From Aphanomyces cochlioides (taxonomy: Eukaryota > Oomycota > Saprolegniomycetes > Saprolegniales > Verrucalvaceae), in contig JAHQRK010000009.1 of the NCBI GenBank assembly GCA_019828595.1, positions 2,046,001 through 2,110,000 on the forward strand: DNA of 64,000 nt, read 5' to 3'. The notes under the pieces were generated by a model. It saw only the letters and a list, made by a program, of their open reading frames with translations. It made no database searches and was not told where the DNA came from. Below are positions 43,485 to 52,593 of this stretch, piece by piece. Each line of letters begins with the position of its first letter. Position 1 is the stretch's first letter. The position numbers and the translations under genes are program-made.

Positions 43485-44389
43485 TCAAAGGCGTGGAGAG
43501 TGTAGTGAGCTCCGAAATGTCAGCATGCTCACGGACGAACGAGCATTACGACGTGTGTTCGTAGTGGTCTCGGAAGCTTGCGCAGTCGAAGAAGAGGCAT
43601 CAAATTGCACGCGACGTGGATTCGACTGAGAAGCAGTCTGTTGTCGCTGACCACGTTGTTTTCGACGACAAGTGGCTTCAGTGTGGTTGGGAATGTTGCA
43701 ATAAGCACACACTGTTCCAGTACTCGAGGATGATGGCTCGGATACGTTTCGTCGTGGCTTGCGACGTTGATTGTGGCGCACCGATAAAGCAGTCTCTTCG
43801 ACAGGAGGAGATGATGAGCCGTTGGAATTCGACTTCATTCGAGTGCCAGCTTGGATCAATGCGGTAAATAAGTTTCGCAGGGTCATGTGGTTAATGACTG
43901 CGTTTTGCAATAACTGGGATTGCAATTGCACAAACGTCTCGAAGCGAGAGTCCAAACCATCCAAGAAGAAGTGGACGGTGAGTTCCTCATCCATCTTAAT
44001 GTTCGCATTGAAAACATCATCAACGGCCATCTTGAAGCGGTCGCAATACGCTCGTGCAGACTCAGTAGGGTGTATGCGTATATGAGTTACTGCATTGATC
44101 AGTTGACCACGGCCATTGAAGACTTTGTTGCCATAACGATCACGGAGTACTTTCATTATATCGGCAGCATTGGAGCAGTTAGCAACCATGCGCACATGCA
44201 AGTCATCGAGAGCAGCGAGAATGATAGCTCGCGCTAATCGATTCTTGGAGGAGTAGTCGTCAGCAGTTGAAGGGAGTTGTCCATTAATAACAACTTCGAC
44301 CTCCTTGTATCGAGATAGGCCATGAGGCGGGTTTCCCATTGGTTAAAATTGTCGCCTTTAAACATATGGACGAAATGTTTAAATTCCAT
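43485..44389 (-). pseudogene. Copia-B Gag
   Basis: The likely start is ATG 44389, giving the canonical copia Gag beginning (FKGDNFNQWETRLMAYLD). A frameshift near 44310 leads to the frame open from 44339 with RLARAIILAALDDLH, AYCDRFKMAVDDVFNA and the zinc knuckle CAYCNIPNHTEATC. It ends at 43485, just upstream of the protease. Confidence 0.85.
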
Positions 44390-44457
44390 AGTTTAAGTAA
44401 GAGTAAAATTTCTTGACCTTGATTGGCCAAAATGAGGTTAAAAACTTGATTAGTTGT

Positions 44458-44847
44458 TTACAAGTAACCTCGAGACTTAATAATTGGCAGCTGACGTTCC
44501 TTGTAAATGAAGTCGGCTTCCTCCAAAAATTCCTTGTTTAGTAGCTCGTGAGCCTTGGAAATGTGGTACTTGACTTGGTTGAGTGGGACGCGAGTGTTGG
44601 TCACTAGGGGTCGGTTCTTGTTCCCCGGAAATTCTTCGGCGATTCGAGTTTCTAGAACCTTCGAAATTCGTTGCACACGTTCGATGGCGTCGATCAAGTC
44701 TTTGTGGGTCTTGTCGACGGTGGTCTTCGGGTTGAGGCGGCTGAAATGCGTGCGGAGAGTCGCTGAGGTCTTCGACTTGACTTGGCGCTTCTTCCGGATC
44801 CGGTTGATATCGGTCTTGGAGACAAGGGCTTCGACGGGGTTCTTCAT
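44458..44847 (-). CDS. Copia-B leader ORF, 129 aa, unknown product
   Basis: An intact ATG-to-stop frame between the 5' LTR and gag, on the element's sense strand. The product has a basic N-terminus (RIRKKRQVKSK) followed by two probable helices (KDLIDAIERVQRISKVLETR; NQVKYHISKAHELLNKEFLE). No zinc knuckle, protease or known domain. The Gypsy-A leader ORF (11850-12239) aligns loosely at FS(K/R)(I/L), D..KDL.D, (N/K)NR and V..H(L/I)....EL(L/I)..E. Accessory protein or fortuitous frame; the shared position argues for function. Confidence 0.5.
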   Translation of the reverse strand: MKNPVEALVSKTDINRIRKKRQVKSKTSATLRTHFSRLNPKTTVDKTHKDLIDAIERVQRISKVLETRIAEEFPGNKNRPLVTNTRVPLNQVKYHISKAHELLNKEFLEEADFIYKERQLPIIKSRGYL

Positions 44848-45090
44848 AAAACGGCAAACTCTACTAAGGAGTTCAGCCAGTCAACAGCTAGCTTACAGCC
44901 CTTTCCGGAGTGTACTAACCTGAGATCTCACAATAGGAGTCCAGGCAGGGATATGTAGTGCTGCTAGTGTTGAAGGTCTTCTGCGCACGCTACGGCGACT
45001 TTTGGCTCGGCTCGGGGCTCGGCGGGGTGCGGGTGTAACGGCAGCGGTGGCGGTAGAGGGCTCGTAACCTCTAGGGAGAAAAATGGGAAG

Positions 45091-45248
45091 TGTATTATGC
45101 AGTTAGAATGAAAGCTAGGCCTAGTGTGAATTCAGTGGTCTTCTTTGTCGTTGTTTGTCTTCTGGAATATGCAACACGCAAGTCATTTCATAGTTTAGAG
45201 AGCTTTCTAGAATGTAGAAGTTGAGATTACATTCCTCAAGCCTCAACA
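45091..45248 (-). repeat. Copia-B 5' LTR
   Basis: 158 bp, mate of 39753-39910 with one substitution. Adjacent internal sequence lacks a standard TGG-type primer-binding site. Confidence 0.93.
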
Positions 45249-45450
45249 CATGCGCAAGTAAACAGCGATCAACCAGATTGCTGGACGTTGCGATGACGAA
45301 TCTGTTGTCATGACAATTTGCGACAAGCAATAGTTTGCAACTTATCAGCCCTGATAGCCAAAACTATCCGCCCCAATAGCAAAACTCTTGATCAAATGTC
45401 CCCAAAGACGCTCTATTGGAGCTTCTATGCTCGAATTATTTCTTTGATGG
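45249..45450. repeat. Repeat R2 copy at the right edge of Copia-B
   Basis: Matches 26480-26650 (CAGCGATCAACCAGATTGCT, TGTCATGACAATTTGCGACA, AAAACTCTTGATC.AATGTC) and then 26925-26970 (CTATTGGAGC, GCTCGA). Colinear with the DNA upstream of SCP-D minus about 270 bp. Confidence 0.75.
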
Positions 45451-45754
45451 CGAGCAACATAATTTCTCCAATTCGGTCATGAACGGTCTTTTGGCTCATA
45501 CAAAAACTAAGTGTAAATCTCACACCATATGGCTTCTGGGCTGTACCCCAACAGGGTGAGCGACGGAGGAGAGAACCATTGGCGATATCCCCTATATTCC
45601 GTGCGAAAGCATCGCACGCTAGCGAGCGCCAGGGGCGCGACGCCAACGTTCACGTAAAAGGGATTTGATTATATTAATTCTCGTCGGGAAAGGCGGCAGG
45701 TTGGCCGTAAGGCCGTGCCGCTACCCGGACGAGGCCTGTTGGAAAACAAAATGT

Positions 45755-45838
45755 AAAAAACTCTCCCTGGCACGTACTCGAACCCGGGTCAAGTCCTCCA
45801 CAGCGTGGTATACTAACGTGTCCACCACCATTCCCAAC
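45755..45838 (-). other. tRNA-like sequence (Pol III A/B boxes), possible SINE head
   Basis: The minus strand reads GGACACGTTAGTATACCACG (A-box region), then CTGTGGAGG (anticodon-loop-like) and GACCCGGGTTCGAGTACG (B box), followed by T6. The T stem and acceptor stem do not pair properly, so it is not a functional tRNA. A second tRNA-like sequence at 57562 shares ACTCGAACCCGGGTCA (plus strand). Confidence 0.5.
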
Positions 45839-45889
45839 CTCCGCCTGTAGTCTTCAATTTTCCACCGAGCACTCACAACCAGCACCCGA

Positions 45890-46345
45890 AGTCTCACCCA
45901 CCCACCTCGCCTCCACCAACGGTGGAGCGGACCTCCGCCCAAGTCATCAGCAAGGCCGACGACTCCTCTCCTCCTCGTCAAGCGACGAGTTCACCTGCCG
46001 ATTCCAGCAAGAGCTGTCGGCTGCACCACCTTGTTCGTTGAGAAGACTCACGAACACACCTCCTCCTCCACCACGACTGCCGCTCCAAGGCGAACGGCGT
46101 CAAGCCCAAGTCGTCAGCAAGGCTGGCGACTCTCCTCCCCTTCCCGACGACGCCAACAAGGGCTGTCCGTCGTCTGCACGATCCTTGTTCGGTGAGAAGG
46201 CTCACGAACAAAACTCCTCCTCCACCACGACTGCCGCTCCAAGGCGAACGGCGTCAAGCCCGAGTCGTCAGCAAGGCTGGCGACTCTCCTCCCCTTCCCG
46301 ACGACGCCAGCAAGGGCTGTCCGTCGTCACTTGCCTTTGGCGCGT
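45890..46345. repeat. Tandem repeat, ~154-bp unit, about 2.9 copies
   Basis: 46047 and 46201 both start CTCACGAACA and run colinearly through CCTCCTCC.CCACGACTGC and CAAGGCTGGCGACTCTCCTC. A diverged first unit (from about 45890) shares AAGTCATCAGCAAGGCCGAC. The period is not a multiple of three, so the long frames across it are not one protein. Confidence 0.85.
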
Positions 46346-46698
46346 GCCGCCGCGAACCCGCCGCGACGCAGTCGATTGCACATCTCCATCACAAGTGCCA
46401 GGCCTCTGGCGCACCCATCACCTCGTCTCCTTTAAAAGTCATCAGTGTACTAGGCGCCCCCCCGACACCACCCCTCTCGTGCTTCGGCACAACAACACGG
46501 ATTGAGGGCAATATTAGCTTAGACTAACATCTAACGCGCATCGTTTGACTTCCCAACCTCCGCCTGTTGATTTGAGTCACCAGGGCTGGTCGGGCCAACA
46601 TATGTTTTCTGGCAACACTTTATCCGGTATTTTACGGATAATAGACCAAAAGACCGTGAATTTGACACGCAGGATGGCGCGTTTTTGGACTCAATTTC

Positions 46699-46941
46699 TC
46701 TGAGCATAAGTGTTGTTGATTTGCCACGTTGTAAATCAAACTGAAGATGACAATCTTCAGTAGGAGCAACGATCTAATTCCTGGTGCACTAAGACGTCGC
46801 TCGAAGATTGACATGCAAGATTCGCTTACTACAATAGATAGCTCCAGGCATTCTGCGAGCTCTTTTTCAGACCCCAGTGGCGAAAGTGCAATGGAACCCT
46901 CGACCACGGCCATGAACCCATTTCGTGCTGTTTGTTGGTGC
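46699..46941. repeat. Left part of duplicated SCP-D upstream block
   Basis: Copy of 26967-27209. It ends at the target duplication GGTGC (46937-46941) where Copia-C inserted. Confidence 0.9.
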
Positions 46942-46996
46942 TGTTGTTATTCTAGGGATTTAGCCCAATCCTTAAGATTGGAAGGTTAGAACATTA
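46942..46996 (+). repeat. Copia-C 5' LTR, internally deleted
   Basis: Begins TGTTGTTATTCTAGGGATTT and ends AACATTA. Relative to the 3' LTR it has an 11-bp insertion and lacks about 235 bp between two AACATTAG direct repeats, as if lost by slippage or recombination between them. Confidence 0.8.
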
Positions 46997-47161
46997 GCCT
47001 TGAGTAGCAGACAACGCCATCGACACAACCCAAGTCGATCGCGTTCGTCGCACCTCTCGAGAAGTGGCAGCAGAGACAGAGGCTTCCCCCAACGTCGTCT
47101 TCATGAGCAGAGCTTTCTACATGAAGAAGCTCAAGTGCCAACTCAACGACGAAAGTATGAA

Positions 47162-48162
47162 ATGGATCGAGTGAAGGGAACCCAGATTGTCTCGTGGAAC
47201 AAAGACAACAATCTAACGACGACAAATTTCCATCATTGGCACAAGATGATTCGCAACCATCTTAAGACTGTGAAGCTGTGGAACATTGTTAACGGCACTG
47301 AACCAATGCCTCGTGATTCTGATGACGCACGTCTATGGACAAGCTTGGATCGTATTGCCGTCCACCAGCTCCTCAATGCTGTCAAGTTTGAATTGACAAT
47401 TGGAATCAATGACGAACAGCCGTCTCATGAAATATGGAGACAACTCTTGGAGACTCACAACAATATCAAGTGGGGCACAAGTGGTCAATTGTTCGTCAAG
47501 CTTTCAAACTTGAAGTATACTGAATCTGGATCCCTTGAAGACCATCTTAGACGCTTCAAGGAGATTGCAGAGAAGTTGGTCGAATTGGGAGACCTGTGTC
47601 CGAGAAGCAAAAGACATCCTTGCTCCTTGGATCCATGCCGCCCAGTTGGAACAACTTCACCACAATCTTCTGGTCTGGCACAGCCAATCCATCTTTCGCT
47701 GAAATGGAAGGCAACATCCTGGCTTACCACGAACGAATCAAGGCAAGCCAAGAATCAAGACGCAAGGAAGAGAAGCGTCACCCCAGCGCCAACGCCACGC
47801 AAGTGGACAAGCAAGCGACCAACAACGACGAAGACTGGAAAACTAAATTTGAGAATCTTGAAGCCAACTTCGCCAAGACCAAGGCCAGCTTCAAGAAGAA
47901 GCTGAATGAAGCGAGAGCAATGGGACAAGCCAAGGCTCAGATCAAGTGTCACTATTGTAGAAAGCCTGGTCACAAGCTTGAGGTTTGCAGAATGAAAGCC
48001 AAGCACGATGCTGAGCGTGGTGAAGCAAGAACCACCGAAGCCTACCACAGCACAGCTGAGGTGGCTGAGTCCAGCAGAGAACAGTCAGACCGAGATGGCG
48101 ACTCGGACACAGACCTGTCTTGGCTAGCTGTTGCTGTTGCAAACCATGTGGACACGAAATGA
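47162..48162 (+). pseudogene. Copia-C Gag
   Basis: ATG 47162 (MDRVKGTQIVSWNKDN) fits a copia Gag start. The frame continues NFHHWHKMIRNHLKTVKLWN and WGTSGQLFVKLSNLKYTESG. A frameshift near 47600 moves to the frame with LLLGSMPPSWNNFTTIFWSG, a Lys/Glu-rich coil and the zinc knuckle CHYCRKPGHKLEVC, ending at 48162. Confidence 0.88.
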
Positions 48163-51100
48163 GAGCTCGTGTGATACCATTCACGAGTGGATAGTTGACT
48201 CCGGTGCAACCCACCATATCTGCTATGTCAAGTCAATGTTCACATCGATCAAGCGGACGTCAATGGTCGTCAACCTACCGAACAACTCCAATGTGCATGC
48301 TGGTGGTGTTGGACCCGTCGTGCTGAGACTCAGTGGCTCAGATGGACAATCCATTGTGACTATCCAAATGGAAGATGTCCTGTTCGTTCCAGAGTGCAAC
48401 AAGAATTTGTTCTCAATCCCGCGAGCGAGCCAACGTGGAATCAACTTTGATTTTTCATCCCAACCTGGCCGTGTCGTGTTATCCAAGGGACCAACGAAGG
48501 TGATATCCAGTGTCAACTCGAGGAACACTCTTTACTTGTTGCATCATGTCGAAAATCAACCAGTGATCGCTGAAGCCAACACATTGGCAACACAGTTGTC
48601 GTTTGAACTCTGGCATCGACGTCTTGGCCATCCAGCCGCCACAACCATGCAGAAGCTACTCTCGAAGAAAGCTTTGAAAGGTTTGGTATTTCCAGACGTC
48701 GACATCACCAAGTGTGATTCTTGCCAACTTGGAAACCAAAAGAAGCGTGTGACATTCCCATTGTCGAAATCACCAGTCTTCTTTTGCAACGACAAAGTGC
48801 ACAGCGATCTCTGTGGACCCATTGAGGTTCCAAGTCTCTCTGGAGGCAAGTATATCTTGATCTTCGTCGACCGCTATTCGCGCTACATCCATGTCCATAT
48901 CCTGAACGAGAAGCACGAAACAGGAAAGTCAATCGTAGAGCACAAGGCACTCGTCGAGACCAAGCACAACAGACCTTTGATCAACCTCCACACCGACAAT
49001 GGAGGTGAATTTCTCGATGGCCAAGTGGTTGCCTTCTGCAGACGTGAAGGAATCAAACACACCACCACAACTGCGATGACAAGCCAACAGAATGGATTTG
49101 CAGAGGTGCGCTTCAGAGACATATTGGCACGAGCTAGAACCATGCTCATCCAAGCTAACTTGCCAAAGCAACTTTGGGACTATGCTGTCCAATGTGCGGT
49201 GTATTGTATGAACCGAGCGTTCACTCGGATTCGAACGCGACACCCTTTCATTGTGGAATGGATACGAACCAGACGTTAGCTGGATGCGAATTTTCGGCTC
49301 TGTATGCTATGTCCACGTTCCTATGCGACAGACCGCCGCTGACAAGAGTGGCAACAACCGCAAGAAGCGACAGAAGCTCGATATTCGCTCGGTCAGAGGC
49401 ATCTTCATCGGCTATGCAGACAACAAGCATGCTTACAAGGTACTCGACTGTGTGACTGGGAAAGTGTTGGTGTCGATTCATGTTACGTTTGACGAGACCG
49501 ATTCGCCGGCCGCAATGGAATTGAGAGCTGCCGACTTGAAACAGTTGGCAAGTATGCATTCCCTCGATTTCAACTACTACACGCGTGAAGCCGAAGCAGA
49601 GTCGGACAGATTGTTCTACACCGACGTCGTCCATGACTTGCTAGACGACAACGAGCTGTCGGTTCTCCAAGACTTTGTGAACGAGTATGATGTAAGAGAG
49701 CACGACTCTGACCTGGAGGACATTGTCAACGACTACGCACCCGACGTGGCGTCTGCAAACCTTGTCGAGCTCGCCAACGCGTCAACAACTGTTCGTGTGA
49801 ATCAGTTCCAGCGCCGACTGGAGCGACTGGTGGCTGAAGAGAATGCTGCCTACAAGGTTAAATGCGGAAAGTTATCCATACCAGCCGTCACTGTGCCAAT
49901 TCCGCACGTACGCTGAAGCGAAAGCGTCCAAGCATGGGATCAGTGGCGCGAGGCAATCAAAAGTGAGTTTGACTCCTTGATAAAAAATGGAACATGGAAG
50001 TATGTCCAGAACAAGTCTCACGGCCGACAGCTGGCCACCACCTGGGTGTTCAGAGTGAAGGAACGCTCTGATGGTAGCATCGAGCGGTTTAAAGCTCGAC
50101 TGGTGGTGAAGGGATTTATGCAAGTGAAGGGACTCGACTTCAACGAAGTCTTTGCACCCGTTGTGAGACTCGAGAGCTTGCGTTCTCTGCTCGCAATTGC
50201 CAATGCACACAAGCTCAAGGCACATCAGATGGACATTGATACCGCGTTCCTGAATGGATATTTGAGCGAGAAAATCGAGATCAAGGTGCCTGAAGGCTTT
50301 GTCGATTATGCTGCCTCGCTCGACGTCGCTGCCAAAGCACTCCAAGTGCCCAAGTGCGACCCATCCGATTTGAGCTTTGAGCTCGTGAAGAGCCTCTATG
50401 GGCTCAAGCAAGCGCCGCATGAGTGGCACAAGGTGCTTGTCGACTACCTCCAATCAATTGGCTTTGAGAAGTCGATCTCTGAGTCCTGTATCTATGTCAG
50501 AAAGGCTCCAGGCAAGGTGGCAATCATCGCCATCTATGTCGACGACCTGGTGCCGCTGGCGAGAGATGACCACTCGATCTCCGTGCTGAAGGAAGAGATC
50601 AAGAGTCGATTCGCTTGCAAGGACATGGGACCACTGCACTATATCTTAGGTCTGCGTGTGCAACGAGACCAGAACCGCATGGTGCTCAAGATCGATCAGC
50701 GTCTCAACGCTGTGAACATGCTCCGTCGATTTGGCTTAGATAAGTGCCACCCCACTGACACACCGATGAAGGGCGCTGTCAAAGCTGACGACAATACACA
50801 CGATAGCTGTCTCGGCGAAAACGACATGCACTCGAAGTATCGTCAAGGGATTGGAAGTCTGATGTACCTTATGATTGGAACTCGTCCAGATATTGCGTAT
50901 GCTGTGCAAGCTCTGAGTCGACATCTCAACCAACCCACTGATGCCCACTACAAGGCCATGGAGCGTGTGATGCGTTATATTGCTGGAACTCTAGACTACG
51001 GATTGGTCTACACTGGCTCGAGCACCACCATCACGGCCTACTCCGACTCAGACTATGCTACCAACGACAATCGAAAGTCAATCACGGGATACTGCATGTT

Positions 51101-51497
51101 CGTCGGCGGCAACCTTGTTTCTTGGTGCTCCAACACGCAGCGAATTGTGGCCACGTCGACCACCGAGGCCGAGTACATCGCGCTTGCCCAAACCATCCGA
51201 GAGGTCTTGTTCATGCGAGCTCTACACAGCCAATGTGGCAACAAGCAGACTGAAGCAACTGTCATCTATGGCGACAACCAACCTGCCATTGCTGTTGCTA
51301 CTAATCCTGTCCATCATGCGCGTACGAAGCACATTGATGTGAGATACCATTTCATACGGGAACGGATTCAAACCAAGGAAGTCAAGTTGGCCTACGTTGC
51401 GTCCAAGGAGAATCTGGCCGACTTACTCACGAAGCCCCTGGCCAGAGCGGAATTCCAATGCTTGAGAAGTGGCATTGGAGTGAACACATGTGCATAG
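48131..51497 (+). pseudogene. Copia-C Pol (protease, integrase, RT, RNase H)
   Basis: The frame starts in +1 overlap with gag. Protease: EWIVDSGATHHICYV (catalytic triplet intact). GAG-pre-integrase: ELWHRRLGHPAATTM. Integrase: CDSCQLGNQ, VHSDLCGPI, LHTDNGGEF, and Glu in QQNGFAEVRFRD. A frameshift near 49255 leads to a frame that runs to 51497 with one TGA (49914-49916). RT: WKYVQNKSHGRQLATTWVFR and the palm IAIYVDDLVPLA. RNase H: AYSDSDYATNDNRKSITGYC and KHIDVRYHFIRE. Confidence 0.92.
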
Positions 51498-51570
51498 ACT
51501 GCATGTACTAACCCTGGGCTAAAATGCCCATTCTATTTCCCTAAAGGTACCGGGGCGTCCCTTTTCGTAC

Positions 51571-51577
51571 GGGGGAG
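51571..51577 (+). other. Copia-C polypurine tract
   Basis: GGGGGAG directly before the 3' LTR TGTTGTTTTAGCCC. Confidence 0.8.
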
Positions 51578-51867
51578 TGTTGTTTTAGCCCAATCCTTAA
51601 TATTGGAAGGTTAGAACATTAGTTAGACTAGTGAGCCGCTGAGGCCATTCTCGTACCTTTCTTTACTTGAACATGACACTTGTCATCTATCGTCTGTTTA
51701 TCCTTTGCCCCACGGGCTGGGACGTGATACTCTCCATGGGAGATCATGTGGTAAGGTGTGGTACGTCCTGGTACGTATCTCCTCCCGTAACACAGAGTAA
51801 GTCCCAGGTAAAAGTCGTGACATCAGCAATGAAATACGTGCTAACTCATGAGCTACCTATAACATTA
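51578..51867 (+). repeat. Copia-C 3' LTR
   Basis: 290 bp, TGTTGTTTTAGCCCAATCCT to CCTATAACATTA, followed by target duplication GGTGC. Confidence 0.9.
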
Positions 51868-51872
51868 GGTGC

Positions 51873-52228
51873 ACCCATGTTAGAACAATGCACCTGTTTG
51901 ACCTGCATGCTCAGCGAGCTTTCGTTTCTTTTGCATGGATTTAAAAGAGCGACAATTCCAATGCCGTCATTTCCTTTTGCGTGAGACTATCAAGAGAGGA
52001 TCATACCATGAAAGTAGGTCGACTTGTACCATATATATTGTACATAGGACACGTTTGGCTGGTTCTGAACCCAGAACCTAAATCCCGACAGGAGAGTAAG
52101 CCACGCGAACGCCATGAGATCATGTGGTGCATGAGTTGTAAGCGCAAAACTTATCGCATAGATAACCCTATCAATGTTGTTGATGTTTAGTACTACGCGA
52201 ATCCAAGCCCGTCAACATGTGCTTTAGT
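51873..52228. repeat. Right part of duplicated SCP-D upstream block
   Basis: Copy of 27214-27569, ending CAACATGTGCTTTAGT. No SCP gene follows; the similarity ends before the promoter. Confidence 0.9.
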
Positions 52229-52593
52229 GAGTGTGGAAATGGGTCATTTTCTGTACCCCTTTTGCTCACTTTGTTCCCTCTGTGGTTGCCAGATGTCAAA
52301 CGACATTACTGTACAGTGTAGAACTGGCTCAATCGAAACAACAAAATTTGCAGGATGGACACAACACAAATTATGGACAACGTGAGAGATGAGTACAGCG
52401 ACTTTGAAAACAGCATGATTGAATATTCTTGGCCACAAGAAAGAGCTGGCATGAACCAATCAAGAATACTACAACTCGGCTCTTCGCGAGCCTGTGGTGG
52501 AACTTTCAATATTACAGTACGTTGAGCAATGTAGAAACACAAAAGATGAAATGCAAGATATATTGAAAGCGTTAAAGGAATGACAGGGACGAG

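Larger units (their letters stand above)
39753..45248 (-). mobile_element. Copia-B: full-length Ty1/copia retrotransposon
   Basis: Two 158-bp LTRs (39753-39910, 45091-45248) with TG...CA ends differ at one base. On the minus strand the order is leader ORF, gag, PR, INT, RT, RNase H, as in copia. The flanks do not give a target duplication: left GGAAG, right CATGC. The left neighbour is the end of SCP-C and the right neighbour is mid-repeat R2. Confidence 0.93.
46942..51867 (+). mobile_element. Copia-C: Ty1/copia retrotransposon with truncated 5' LTR
   Basis: Target duplication GGTGC (46937-46941 and 51868-51872); the empty site is seen at 27206-27218. The 5' LTR is only 55 bp (46942-46996), the 3' LTR 290 bp (51578-51867). 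gag and pol in copia order on the plus strand. Coding damage: a gag frameshift, one frameshift in the integrase region and an in-frame TGA before RT. Confidence 0.93.

Noticed and set aside
46038..46527. Overlapping long plus-strand frames (155 and 111 codons)
   Set aside because: They run across a tandem repeat whose 154-bp period is not divisible by three; no domain or promoter.
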